A stretch of DNA of 64,000 bases from Hordeum vulgare subsp. vulgare (taxonomy: Eukaryota; Streptophyta; Magnoliopsida; Poales; Poaceae): NCBI RefSeq assembly GCF_904849725.1, contig NC_058520.1, positions 532,446,083 to 532,510,082 on the forward strand, given 5' to 3'. Below, piece by piece: positions 47,560-59,852 of this stretch; position 1 is the first letter of the stretch; every line of letters begins with the position of its first letter. A model generated the notes under the pieces. That model saw only the letters and a list, made by a program, of their open reading frames with translations, searched no databases and was not told the origin of the DNA. The position numbers were made by a program, and so were the translations under genes.

Positions 47560-50500
47560 CGCATTCCACCTACCAGTCTTGTCGCCCTTCTCTCCCCCAT
47601 TATCACAGCGAAAACCCTCATCGTCTTCCAAGAGCTCCTCCGCCACCCGAGGATCTCGTCGCCATCCGAAAGCTTCGGTGCCGCCCGAGGACTTCGTCGC
47701 TGTCAAGCACTTCGCCGTGTCCGAGCAGTTCGCCGCCGTCAACCGTCTCGCCGTCGTCGAGCACCTCGTCGCCGCCGAACACTTCATCACCGCCCGAGGT
47801 TTTCGCGCTCGTCTGAGACCTTCATCGCCGGCGACCGTCTCCAGCCGAATCCACCAGGTTAGGTTTATGTCACTCAAGAGAAGATCTGAGTTCCTTCTCG
47901 AAGTTCATCACTGCCGCGTTCTTGGTGCTTCCCGAATAGCTTTACTTGTTCCCGGTTACTTGGCGGCGATGATAATGAGAAAACCGATGTCTTTCATACG
48001 TTTATTTGCTCGGCGTCCACTTGCATACTTCGAGCAGGGCTTCACCAAATCAACAGTATTGTCCCACCTTAGTTGCAAGTTACTGTATCCAGTCATTTTC
48101 CACGTCATTTCCGTCTGCCCGGTAGATCCATAATCTAACGCTTGTCAAGTGAAAACCGTTTGTAGTCTCATACTTCACTTATTTTGACAGATACCACTGA
48201 TGCTTTGAAACACCGCTCCCTTAAGTAACAAAAGTTTCGTAAGTCGCCCTGGCAACCTGACCCGGACCTTCATTGGCGGATCAAAAAATTTCCTCGGCCA
48301 TCGGGCAAATTATTTGGCGAGTCAAATGAAATTGTTTCACCTTTGTCAGTAGATGTTTGGCGTGTCAATTCACCCGTAATTTTATCCCTTTGTAGCATGG
48401 GCGCCGTTTTCAAAAGCGACTGGCTCCCCACCAAGGTTAATGATGCCATACTAGATGATTATGTGAAAACGGGAAATTTGGTCCCTCAGGAGATTATCGG
48501 TTGGGGCACCGGGTTAGGAGAAGAAATCCCCAATCCCAAGGAAGGGGAAATAGTTGTTTTTGTTGAACACCTCGAGCGGGGCTTTAAACCGCCTGGATCG
48601 AAATTCCTCAGAGACGCCATGGCTTTCATGAATGTCCGGCTCCAAGATCTAGGGCCCAATTCGATAAGCAATCTATGCCACTTCCAAGTGTTTTGCGAGG
48701 CTTACCTGCGGATGGAGCCCTCGGTTCCCTTATTCTGGTACTTCTTCCACTTAAATCGCCAAACAGAATTTCACAATGGCCCCAACCTAGAACTTGGTGG
48801 TGTCAACGTTCAGCGCCGCAGGGATAGCCCATTTCCGTCACTCGCCATGCCTAGCCACCCCAAAGGCTGGGGCGAGTCTTGGTTCTATTGCCAGGAGACT
48901 TCGCCTGAGGGCGAGAACAAACTTCTGGATTATAGGGAAGATCGCCTTCCAACAAATTTCAAACTCCCAGACAAGCTCACCGAAGAGGAGGAGTCAGACT
49001 TTATCCCAGTATTGTCCGAGTTAAGATCTTTGACAAACAACGGCCTTACTGGAGTTGACTTGATCCGCTGCTGGGTCAAATGGCGTATCCTCCCTTTAAG
49101 TCGCCGGGACGGGTTAATGTGTGAATTCGACGGCACCCTAGATCATCCTCAGTGCTACTTCCACACGGCTCTGCGGAAAATGACATTGTAACCATCATCA
49201 AGAAGCTGACCGGCGAGCCCGCGGGAAAATGCGGCCAAATAGGTCTTAAACCTTTCTGCAAGATTAACCCGGCACCAAAGGTAAATAACTTTAACCTGCC
49301 TTTTGTCTTTTACTCCTTACGTCTTATTCGAACCATGACCTCTTATAAAATATGCCATTTCAGAAAGGTGATAAATTTTGGTCCAAGAGGCCAAAAAAGT
49401 CAGCCATGAAGCAGGCTAGGCCGCCTCCAAAGAAGAAATCCAAGGGCAAGGGCAAAGCTGCTGTTACTGAACCATCTGAGGCCGATGAATCCCAAGTCGG
49501 CGACACACCTTCGGAGGTAAAAAACCTATCCTCTTCTAACTCGCCATCCATTACTGATAACTTTGTATTTACACCTCTGCGTCTCTTGCGTAGAATGAAG
49601 ACAATGAAAGCCAGGAGGATTCTGTAGAGGTAATTTCTGTTTCCTCTGACTCATCTCCTTCTCCACCTAAGCCGGCCAGGCGAATTTGTGGGAAAGTTCC
49701 CTTCCCACACCCAAATGCTTGTTTGGATCCCAATTTTCTTCTGAAGAAAGCACAACATACCTCAAATTGAAAACTCGAAGTCATTCTGGCGATCTGGTGT
49801 CCTGTTTACCACCAAGAAACAAGAAAAGGCCAAATGAGGTATCTTTTAATAACACTTCTTCGGGTCTTTTTGGATCGCATTTGTAACTCGCTCATATCTT
49901 CGAAGTATAACTTTTTGCATAGTTCTCCTCCTACATCTGGCGACTCAGTAATGTCGGCACTTCCACCGATGATCCGTGTCCCTGGGTAAACCTTTGATAA
50001 TTTTTACTGTTAGTCTGATGGTGATAAATTTTCAATCCTTTAAGCGCACCCCCTTCTCCTTTCAGGGCAAAGGCGAAGAAAAGAAAAACTGGCGGGTCAG
50101 CTCCCATTACAACTTCGGAGCCTATCGGAAAGTCGACACCGACCCAGGATAACCCGGACCAAGACAAACCTGAAGACCAAGTGGATCTCCCCAGCTCTCC
50201 CAATGAAAACATGGATGCACCTAACCCGCCAAGTCCATTGACAACAGCAGAAGACCCGGACGCTGTGGTTATCACCGGTACTCGCTTCTCTAAACCGGCC
50301 ATAGCGGTTTTATCGAAGCATGTATCATCATTAGCTCAACCTATTCTTGAGCATGAACTTTCCAAGGCTAAGCTCTCCCAATATGAAAATCTGGAATTCA
50401 AAGAACTTTGCTCTGGCTTTGCAAGTCGCCTGGAGGCGAGTTATGAGATGGAAAAGAGCCTGCTTCGGGTGTTGAAGAGCAAACATGAGGTACATTTTGT

Positions 50501-51929
50501 TGTACATTATATTATCCTCATTAACCCCCAAGGGCCGGGTCATCAGTAAAAAGATGAGCCGGGTCTTGATGATTTGAAAAACATTTGACCTGTAACCCCC
50601 AAGGGTCGGGTCATCAGTAAAAAGATGAGCCGGGTCTTGATGATTTAAAAAACTTTCGACCTGTAACCCCCAAGGGCCGGGTCATCAGTAAAAAGATGAG
50701 CCGAGTCTTGATGATTTGAAAAACTTTCGAACTGTAACCCCCAAGGGCCGGGTCATCAGTAAAAAGATGAGCCGGGTCTTGATGATTTGAAAAACTTTCG
50801 ACCTGTAACCCCCAAGGGTCGGGTCATCAGTAAAAAGATGAGCCGGGTCTTGATACTGTATAATTTTGTCTAACAAAAATTATACATTAGCCCCCAAGTG
50901 TCAGGGATGTTGCTTGCAATAATTCTGAGACTTGCCCCTTAGCTATATGCTTCAACAGGAATCACTTATCCAAACTGAATCAGCACTTGGCGACTTGAAG
51001 AAAAACTTATCCGACCAGCAGGATGCCCAGGCCAAATCAGAAGAGAAGTATCAACTGATCTTATCTGAGATGGAGAAGCTAAAAGCCGACTTAAAAAGGG
51101 CTCAAGCTAATCAAGATGCTTTAACAAAGCGAGCAGAAAGAGCTGAAGCCAAGTTGGATACCGTGCAACAGGAGCTGTCCGGCTTAAAGCGACATATCTC
51201 AAACATGGCGCAAGCCGTCTGCGGTAAAAACCAAATCTTGACCTTTGTAAACAAATAGCTTTATATAAATCGCTGACAATCATTATCTCTTAAACAGGTC
51301 CAAGAGCCGCCAACCTTCAGGATGATTGCGTCCTGATGCTGAAGGCGATTTACACGTTGACGGAGCAGCTATATACCGGGAATGTGCTGACTGTGAAAGC
51401 AGTGATGGGCGCCAAGGAACCTATTACATCAATAAAGAAGATGCTTGGCTGCTTATCCACTCTTCCTGCCCAAATTGGCGAGTTAACTCGGTCAGCCGCC
51501 CGGAAAGGAGCGCTGACTACACTGAGTCGGTGCTTAGCATATGCTCCAGAGATAAACCCAGAAGAAGTAGCGGCGGGCTTTCCTCAACTCAAGGATGATG
51601 GATCATAATTCGCTGAAGAGGACTACCAGCGTGTTGTCAAGGACTCCCGTTTGGCGGCGACTCAGCTTGCTGCAAGCCTGGACTTATTAAAATACCAAGC
51701 CGCCTATGACAACAAGAACAAGAAGGTTAACCCGCCAACCTTTGTGACGACCAGCTTAACTCCGCGTCGACCCAAGAATCCTTTTGACTTGGACGCGAAT
51801 CTCTCATCAGTCCTGACCGATGAAGATGAGTTCGCCGCATTATCCAAGTGTAACTGGGTACTGGGCGACTTGCAAATTGAAGTCGGCCAAAGCTCGCAGC
51901 AGGCTGATCCAAGGGCATCAGCAGAATGA
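47560..51929 (+). pseudogene. antisense seven-exon gene of Tat-2 (Transposase_28-like, coiled coil)
   Basis: Predicted exons: untranslated leader to 47857; 48396-49280; 49364-49516; 49594-about 49838; 50066-50489; 50959-51223; 51298-51929. Each intron has GT and AG, and phases agree from exon 2 to 3 and from 6 to 7. Translation starts at ATG 48397. Exon 2 carries the Transposase_28-like region (EGEIVVFVEHLERGFKPPG, LQDLGPNSISNLCHFQVF, ending in WRILPLSRRDGL). Exon 3 is Lys-rich (a possible nuclear signal), exons 4-5 are Ser/Pro/acidic, exon 6 is a strong heptad coiled coil, and exon 7 is helical. Damage: a one-base loss near 49168, a frameshift near 49755 and TAA 51606-51608. The function of the protein is unknown. 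Confidence 0.65.
50522..50865 (+). repeat. 71-bp tandem repeat, about five units, inside an intron
   Basis: Units start at 50522, 50593, 50664, 50735 and 50806, each opening TAACCCCCAAGG and containing GGTCATCAGTAAAAAGATGAG. The array lies wholly within the intron between exons 5 and 6 (50490-50958) of the antisense gene. Confidence 0.92.
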
Positions 51930-52866
51930 TATTTCATCGATTTGGCCATGAGAGCCATGTAATAGGTCTCTTTAGGAATCAAAACTGCTTCTGTGACACC
52001 GTAAAAAACCCTTATGTCGCCCTTAAGGCGTTTTGAAATGCTTGATCCGCCGTTTGAGGCTTTTTATCATAATACTTGACCCGCCATTGAGGCGTTTTAT
52101 GATGCTTAATCCGCCATGGCTAGAGTGATTTTGATCATCAACCTGTTCTAAGCTTGAAAACATATATCAAACCATCTCAGTGAGTAATAGGTGATAACAA
52201 ATAGCAATCGCCCCAAGATAGTTTGAGGCGAGTCAGAAAAAAAAGTCTGAAAAACCTTGTGGCAGTGCCAGGGAGGTAAAAAAATAGCAACTTCGTCGGC
52301 TCATAAGGTCGCGACAGGATAGGGTGAGTCAAACAAGCTCAAGCGCCACCCAAAATAATAATTTCGTCGGCTCATAAGGTCGCGACAGGATAGGGCGAGT
52401 CAAACAAGCTCAAGCGCCACCCAAGATAATAATTTCGTCGGCTCATAAGGTCGCGACAGGATAGGGCGAGTCAAAAAAGCTCAAGCGCCACCCAAGGGAG
52501 ACTTTTGTATCAAAAGCCCAAGTATTTAGACCGGCTGATCAGGCACAAATCAAGCTTCAGTGAAGCGGGTTCAATGAACCAATGGTTTCTCTATTTTCCA
52601 TGTGAGGCACTTGCCGGTACCAGACATGTTTTAACCAAAGCAAGTTCAGGGTCCATTAACGGAATAACTCGCCAAGAGTTCATGGGTCCATATGGCGATT
52701 TGGCCAACACACAGTCCAGTATAACCATTTGTAATGCAGTAATTTTTCGCAGGCCAAATGGGTAATAAAACTGATCTCACTGAGAGGAAGCCCCCAAGTC
52801 GGGAGGCGTTTTATTTTTATTGCTTTATAAGAAATGAAAAACTTACAAAATGTAGAGCTTAAGAGC
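51930..52866. other. Tat-2 spacer between the convergent antisense gene and pol
   Basis: No coding motif is seen. The stretch contains short repeated words such as GATCCGCC/GACCCGCC(A)TTGAGG near 52040-52110, and the second 71-bp array. Confidence 0.6.
52284..52497 (+). repeat. second 71-bp tandem repeat, three units
   Basis: TTCGTCGGCTCATAAGGTCG recurs at 52292, 52363 and 52434, a 71-base period, with units closing in AAGCGCCACCCAA. The sequence is not obviously related to the intronic array despite the same unit length. Confidence 0.92.
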
Positions 52867-54697
52867 TCAAGTGTAATAAGGCCGCAAGTGGGCAATATTC
52901 CAGGGGCGAGTCGACTCAGCCTCCGTGGTTGGCCGGTTAGGCCGAAGATCCACCAGATAGTAAGACCCATTGTGAAGATTTTTGCTGACGACGAACGGTC
53001 CTTCCCATGGTGGTGATAACTTATGCATGCCAGCGCGATCTTGTATCAGCCGAAGCACTAAGTCGCCTTCGTGAAAGGTTCGGCTCTTGACCCGGCGGCT
53101 GTGATAACGCCGTAAGTCCTCCTGATAAATGGCCGATCAGGCTGCAGCCAAATCACGCGCCTCCTCTAAGGCGTCCAAAGAGTCTTGACGCGCCAGTTCG
53201 TTGTCCTGTTCCACATAAGCGGCGACTCTAGGCGAGTCATGCCTTATGTCAGTGGGAAGAACAGCTTCTGCTCCGTAGACCAGAAAGAAAGGTGTAAAAC
53301 CCGTGGACCGGTTCGGGGTGGTCCGGATGCTCCATAGCACCAAAGGCAACTCCTCAACCCAACACCCCGGGGTTCTTTCCAAGGGAACCATGAGTCGGGG
53401 CTTGATTCCCCGTAAAACTTCCTGGTTCGCCCGCTCCGCCTGTCCATTAGATTGTGGGTGAGCAACCGCAGAAACATCAAGCCGGATATGCTCTCGACGG
53501 CAAAACTCCTGCATCGCCCCTTGAGACAGATTAGTGCCATTGTCAGTAATGATACTGTGCGGATATACAAACCGGAAGATCAACTTTTTCAAGAATTTGA
53601 CCGCCGTCTCTGCATCGCAAGCTCCAACAGGCTCTGCCTCAACCCACTTGGTGAATTTATCAACCGCCACAAGCAAATGGGTTTTCTTGTTGGATGACAT
53701 CTTAAAGGGGCCAACCATGTCTAACCCCCAGACTGTGAAAAGGCCAAGTGACGGGAATCATCCTTAGTTCTTGAGTAGGCACATGAGCCTGTCGCCCATA
53801 ACGCTCGCATCCATCGCATCGACGACCTATCTCCTCTGCATCTGCGTGAGCCGTCAACCAAAAGAAACCATGACAAAACGCCTTTGAAACCAAAGAACGT
53901 GACCCGGCGTGATGCCCACAATCTCCGGAATGAATGTCATTTAGAATTATGCACCCTTCTTTGGAGGAAACACATCGTTGAAAAACCCCGGAGGTACTTC
54001 GCTTATATAATTTGCCGTTGATGATCACCATGGATTTGCTTCGCCGAACAATTTGGCGGGCCAAAACTTCATCTGTAGGTAACTCGCCTCGGGCGAGATA
54101 GGCCAGATAAGGAAGAACCCAATCCGGCATAACGTGGAGAGCCACCACGAACTGGGACTCAGGATCTGGTATCGCCAACTCCTCCTCTGATGGCAAACTC
54201 ACGGAGGGATTATGCAAAGTATCTAGAAAAACATTGGGGGGAACCGGCTTTCGCTGGGAACCGAGACGCGAAAGGGCATCAGCCGCCTCGTTAAGGCGTC
54301 GGTCAATGTGATCAACCTGATAGCCATGGAAATGACCCGCCACGTCGGACACAGCCCTCTTGCAAACCGCCATCACGGGGTCTCGAGAGTCCCAAGTGCC
54401 TGAAACTTCCTGAGCCACTAGATCAGAGTCGCCAAAACATCTGACACGCGTAAGGTTCATCTCCTTGGCGAGTCGCAAGCCGTGAAGTAAAGCTTCGTAT
54501 TCTGCAGCATTGTTGGTGCACGGAAACATGAGTCGGAGGACATAACAGAATTTGTCTCCTTGAGGAGATACCAGTAACACGTCAGCCCCTGAGCCTTCCA
54601 ACTGTCTAGATCCGTCAAAACAAATAGTCCAGTATGTAAGATCAGGCCTGTCTTCTGGGGCCCGTAACTCGGTCCAATCATTGACGAAATCAACCAA
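52867..54697 (-). pseudogene. Tat-2 RNase H and integrase
   Basis: RNase H: ICFDGSRQLEGSGA, EYEALLHGLRLAKE, GDSDLVAQ and NEAADALSRLG between about 54640 and 54270. The integrase zinc region (CGHHAGSRSLV, CDGCERYGRQ) lies at about 53950-53800. The catalytic core includes ITDNGTNLS and HPQSNGQAERANQ, and the C-terminal part has WEGPFVVSKNLHNGSYYLV, ending at TAA 52867. The frame shifts near 53715 between zinc region and core, and TGA at 53137-53139 interrupts the C-terminal part. Confidence 0.87.
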
Positions 54698-56066
54698 GGC
54701 TTGAGATTTGATGGCCGTGCGAAGGGTGTATCGTACGTGATGCGGCCCAAGTTCAATTGCCCACTTGGCAATCCGCCCCGTTGCCTCCCGATTCTGGATG
54801 ATGTCCCCGAGGGGGCGGAACTCACCACCGTGATGGGATGTTCTTGAAAATAATGCTTAAGCTTCCGACTCGCCATAAACACCCCATACACTAATTTCTG
54901 CCGGTGTGGGTATCATTGCTAGGAAAGAGTTAGCACTTCGCTGACAAAATACATCGGGCGCTGCACACGGTATTCCTTTCCTTCCTCCTTCCTTTCAACG
55001 ACCACCGCCACACTTACTGCTTTGGAGTTTGCCGCAATATATAAAAGCATGGGCTCTTTTTCAGTCGGGGTGGCCAATACCGGCGGGTTGACCAGTTGCC
55101 ATTTCAAGGCTTCGAAAGCTTCATCAGCTTCATGTGTCCAAACAAAATGGTCAGATTTCTTTAGCAATTGATAAAGGGGAATCGCCTTTTCTCCCAGGCG
55201 ACTTGTGAAGCGACTCAAGGCCGCAATACGACCCGCCATCCGTTGGACTTGGTTAACATTTGCTGGCTTCCCAAGGGAAGTAACCGCTTCGATTTTGTCC
55301 GGGTTAGCTTCGATGCCGCGCTCAGACACCAAGAAGCCCAACAATTTTCCTGCAGGAACACCAAAAAAACACACTTGGTAGGATTTAGCTTCATGTGATA
55401 TACCCGTAGATTATCAAAAGTTTCCTTGAGATCTTCCAATAGCGTCTCCCCCTGGCGGGTTTTAATCACAATGTCATCGACATAGGCGTGAACGTTGCGT
55501 CCGATTTGGCCACGGAGGCAATTCTGGATGCAGCGCTGATAAGTCGCCCCTGCACTCTTGAGTCCAAATGGCATGGACACATAGCAAAAAGCCCCAAAGG
55601 GGGTTAGAAAAGCTGTTTTTTCTTTATCCTCCATGGCCATCTTGATTTGGTGATATCCAGAGTAAGCGTTCGAGAAGCACAAACGTTCGCATCCCGCCAC
55701 CGAGTCAATAATCTGGTCGATGTGGGGAAGAGCGAAAGGATCTTTCGGACAAGCTCTATTGAGGTCCGTGTAATCAATGCACATACGAAAGGTACCATTC
55801 TTCTTGAGCACCAAGACCGGGTTAGCCAACCATTTGGGGTGGAAAACCTCTACGATGAATCCGGCGGCGAAGAGACGGGCAACCTCTTCCCCGATTGCTT
55901 TGCGTCGTTCCTCGTTAAACCTACGAACATACTGCTGGATGGGTTTTGCCTTTGGGTCAACATTAAGATGGTGCTCAGCGAATTGTCTCGGCACACCAGG
56001 CATGTCAGAAGGTTTCCATGCGAAGATGTCCCGATTCTCACGGATGAATTCGATGAGCGCGCTTTC
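54698..56066 (-). pseudogene. pol: Tat-2 reverse transcriptase
   Basis: Minus-strand RT with FHPKWLANPVLVLKK, FRMCIDYTDLNRACPKDPFAL, AYSGYHQIK, FGAFCYVSMPFGLKSAGATY and the catalytic YVDD at 55473-55484. The thumb and tether follow to about 54900. Frameshifts lie near 55375, next to a run of A/T, and near 54790. The domain starts directly after TAG 56067-56069. Confidence 0.88.
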
Positions 56067-57641
56067 CTATTTGGGATCCAGACCCGTCCCAATGGTGAAC
56101 TGCTTGGTTGAGTCGCCAGGGACGAAATCAACCGTTTTAGTGTCATCGCCTGGTTTGAACTTGAGGGGCGGCTCAACATCTGTCGTTGGCTTTTTTAAGG
56201 GTGACATATCAGCCGGATCAACATTGGCTTGATGATATTTGAGCTCCTCCACAACGCAGGCGACTTCCGTGTAAGTCGCGTCCCCTTCTTCACATTCTCT
56301 TGCAATCCTTCTATAACCATCAACCGTGATGGGTCCTTTAGGACCAGACATCTTGAGTTTAAGGTAAACATAGCATGGGCGAGCCATGAACCGGGCGTAA
56401 GCCGGCCACCCAAACAGCGCATGGTAGGGGCTTTTCAATTTGACCACCTCAAACATCAGCGACTCACTCCTGTAGTTAGATGCTGTTCCAAATGCAACTG
56501 TGAGCCTCACTCGGCCTATGGGGTACGCCGATTTGCCTGGGACGATTCCGTGGAATACCGTGGTTGAAGGCATCAAATCTTTTTCCAACAGGTTCATCCT
56601 TTGGAAAGTGTCAAAATACAAAATATTGATGCTGCTGCCGCCATCCATCAGTACTTTCGACAAGGTATACCCCCCAACTTGGGGAGCCACGACCAACGCT
56701 AAGTCGCCGGGATTGTCAACTCTTGGCGGGTGGTCCTCCCTACTCCATGATATGGTCTGCTCGGACCAGTGGAGGTATCTAGGGAGTGCCGGCTCAGAAA
56801 CACTGTACGCTCGATGACTCACCTTTTTATCGTGCCTGCAAACATTGGTGGTGAAAACGTGGTACTGCCCATTGCTTAACTGCTTGGGATTGTTGCGGAA
56901 GCCGCCATTATCATCCTGCCCCTGCGAAGCCCCCTGCAGGGGTGGTTGTTGAAACGCTCCGGGCGGGTTATACCATCGCTGGTGATGCACCGGATATTGG
57001 CCGCTGTTCGGCTGCGAGCCACCCCAAGCCCCCGGTTCAGGGAAACCGCCGAAGGGGTTCTGACGTTGATTGGGCGCGCCGAACTGTTCTTGGCGTTGGT
57101 CCGGGTCACCACTTTGCCCCTTTTTGATCGCCTTCGCCCGAAACTCCCACATCACGTAACAGTCCTCCCAGGAATGAGTCGCCGGTCCGTCTGCCATGGC
57201 GTGGTGCGGGCAAGGGCCCTTGAGTAACTCATTATAGTTGCGCGGCTTTTTACCACTATATCCCCTGCTTTTCTTTTGGCATTGGTTGCCATTGTTGGTG
57301 TTGGTATTGGCGACTAAGTCCGAAGATTCTTCCTGCTGCCTTCTCTTGCTATTCGCTCCCTGATTGTGGCGGGCGCGTCCCTGAAACCGGGTATGATTTT
57401 TGGATGACTCGCCCTTCCTTGGCGAGTTAGCTTTACCATCCTCACCGGGATCCTTGGTGTCGTCTGCCTCAGCGTACCTAGTGAGGGTATCCATTAGCTC
57501 CCCCATGTCTTGGATCTTACGTTTGGGTCGTCCCAACTTCTGCACCAGAGGTTCGTAGTGGCAATTCTGCTCGAGGATCAGCATAGCCTGAGTTGCCGTA
57601 AGACCGTGTGACGAGTGAATGATTTTCGCGACCCGCTGTGA
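56067..57641 (-). pseudogene. Tat-2 gag C-terminal part and aspartic protease
   Basis: A single open frame of about 500 codons after the TAG at 57642-57644. Its first half is Gly/Asn/Gln/Pro-rich with Lys clusters (the gag tail, with no intact CCHC knuckle seen). The protease follows with VLMDGGSSINILYFDTFQRM and SPYHALFGWPAYARFMA. It ends at TAG 56067-56069 in the context AAA-TAG-GAA. Confidence 0.83.
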
Positions 57642-59310
57642 CTAGTGGTGGGCCGACTCATCGGGGCGCTGAACGCAGTGCTGCAGATTGACAATCGTCA
57701 TTGGACGCTTGCAGGTTCCTCGGAAGTTTTTGATGAAGCGCTCTTTCAATTCAGCCCAGGTCTGGAAGGAATTGGGAGGTAAGTTTTTTAACCAAGTACG
57801 CTTTGTCCCTTCGAGCATCATTGTGAAGTATCTGGCGCAAACTGCTTCGTTTACGTCGAGCATGTCCATGGCGATTTCGTAACTCTCGACCCATGACGCC
57901 GGCTCAAGGTCCGGGGTGTAGTTAGGCACCTTTCTTGGCCCTTTCAAATCCTTGGGCATTCGCTCGTTGCGAAGGGCGGCGGCCAAGCACGGCACCCCCA
58001 CTCGTCCACCGCTCCCGACAAGAGGGGTTGGGGCGACTTGGATGTCCGGATGATCCCGGCCTGGCGGGTCTTGATGATCAGGCAGGTTGTCCTGGGGGAT
58101 GAGCCGCGGTCCGCTGTTTATAGCGGGCTGGTCCTCTGGCCGACTCCTGGTGCGGCTTGCCTAGGGAGTGGAATGCAACCTATCTAGGCTATGTCAGAAC
58201 TGGGCGTTTTGAACCACCGCCGTCTTCAACATCTCAATGACGTTCCTTGCCTCTATCTCGGCAGGAGTGTTGCCGTGAATCGGAAGGGATTCCAAATGGC
58301 GAGTTGCAGCAAGGACGTTGTCCACCGGGTTGGAAAAGTGACCTTGAGGTGTCCGGAATCCGGGGACGCGATCCACAATTGGCTGGACCGGTGGGTTAGG
58401 CGGCTGACCCGGCCCTCCCCCCGGGGCGGCTCCCGTCCCGGGAGTTCGCGGAGTGTCGAATAGGCGGGTCGGGTTGAGATCAAGGCAGGCGACCCTGGTG
58501 CCTCCGCTGATGGACGGCGTCAGATGCGCGCTCGTGCCTTTCAAGCCGCCAGTTGTCAGTATTTAAGCGAGCTATCTCAGCGGTAATTTGAGCTTGCCGG
58601 GTCTCGATCCTGGCGGACTCCACCTCGGCATCCCGCTGAGCCTTTGCCACTGCTTCTCTTAGTTTCGTCAATTCCGTGTTTACTGCTTCCTGGTTTTCCG
58701 GTGTGATGGGGGTCGCCATGAGCCTTGTAATTTCTGCTCCTAATTCCACCAAGACAGCGGCCGGGCTTCTAGACGTCTCGCCAGTTCCATCTCCGCCTGC
58801 CGGGTTTGGCGAGGGTTGAGTCGCCCCAGCCATGTAAACGGCGATCTGACGGCGAGTTTGTTCAAGAACTTCGGGGTCCATGGCCAGCGACAAGCCCCCA
58901 AGACAGTCCCCATGTAGAGACCGGATTGAATCCGAATCGCCCATGGACGATTCGTCGTCAGTGTTGACCGACGTGGTTTCCTAGGTCGCTGAGTATTCTG
59001 GTTCTTCAGAACTCTGCGTGAATCCAACAAAGACCGGGCGAGTTAGATTTGGCGTCACGACCGGGCGGACGTACCTGGCCGGCTCGACGATGTCGGAGGA
59101 GATGTCCGGCTCAGGCATGGACGATCCAATCATGCCGATGAAAATGCTGATCTTGCCGAAGGGGACCCTGTAACCAGATTCGATCGAATCCGCCTCGGGC
59201 CCCCATAGCAGGTTGTTGATGTAGTACTTCCCACGGTGGCTCCGAGTCATGAGCCCCGTCGCCGTAGCTCCCAAACCCTGGTAGGGCTCCCTTTGAGAAC
59301 TCAACTCCAC
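57642..59310 (-). pseudogene. gag: Tat-2 gag N-terminal part and capsid core, with stops
   Basis: The likely gag start is near ATG 59310, close to the PBS. Frame breaks: TAG 58981-58983, a shift near 58520, TGA 58194-58196, TAG 58161-58163 and TAG 57642-57644. A helical Glu/Arg-rich segment is at about 58800-58550. The Retrotrans_gag core at about 57920-57650 contains TKRTWLKNLPPNSFQTW and FIKNFRGTCKRP, matching the same region of Tat-1 gag. Confidence 0.8.
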
Positions 59311-59320
59311 CGTGCGCAGG

Positions 59321-59337
59321 CCCCACGGTGGGCGCCA
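59321..59337 (-). other. primer-binding site of Tat-2
   Basis: TGGCGCCCACCGTGGGG on the minus strand lies two bases inside the 5' LTR and is identical to the Tat-1 site. Confidence 0.85.
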
Positions 59338-59339
59338 AC

Positions 59340-59847
59340 TGTCGTGGTTTTGTCACGACAGATGTCCTCGTGAAAGGGCTTAGTATTGGAGCCATCGCAC
59401 CTTGGTGGCGACTCAAAGGGGTTCAACGGGAGTGAGACGGCGATTTACCCAGGTTCGGCCCCTCGAGAGGAGGTAAAAGACTACGTCCTGCTTTGTGTTG
59501 TATTGATGGAGTTTCGATTATAAGAAGGGTGTAACTCGCCAGACCTAGCACTCGATGATTTCTAACCTGTCCTCTTCTTCCCTAGGACTGGCCTTTATAT
59601 ACAGGTCGAGTCCCTAGGGTTTACAAGGGTCCTTTCCTTTTTACAAATCGTGACTCTTACGACCTCTAAGTCGCCACCTTTCCAAAGCTTGGAAACCTTC
59701 TCTGTCATGGACTCCTTCCGGAAGTTGTAAACCGCCATACAACCTTCGGTCCTCCAGGCCAAGGCCCGAACCATGTTTTAGATGAATCACCAGATTTGGT
59801 GGCCCGGCCCAACTAGGGCGGGTTATCAACAGATAATATCCCCAACA
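59340..59847 (-). repeat. 5' LTR of Tat-2
   Basis: 508 bases with TATATAAA on the minus strand at 59594-59601. It differs from the 3' LTR by scattered substitutions and has no length change. Confidence 0.92.
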
Positions 59848-59852
59848 CATGG
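59848..59852. repeat. right target-site copy (CATGG) of Tat-2
   Basis: It matches the empty site in the partner Sukkula LTR; the left copy (46719-46723) differs by one base. Confidence 0.75.

Larger units (their letters stand above)
46724..59847 (-). mobile_element. Tat-2: Tat-lineage Gypsy retrotransposon with antisense gene
   Basis: Minus-strand element of 13124 bases with 508-base LTRs at 46724-47231 (3') and 59340-59847 (5'). PBS TGGCGCCCACCGTGGGG lies inside the right LTR, and gag and pol run right to left. A spliced gene on the plus strand occupies 47540-51929. It is the same lineage as Tat-1 by pol motifs and architecture, but its LTR is about half as long and unrelated in sequence at its start (TGTTGGGGATATTATCTG), so it is a different family. 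Confidence 0.92.

Noticed and set aside
50522..50865. Regular repeats suggesting a CRISPR-like array
   Set aside because: The whole 71-base unit repeats with no unique spacers, the context is a plant retrotransposon intron, and there are no cas genes.
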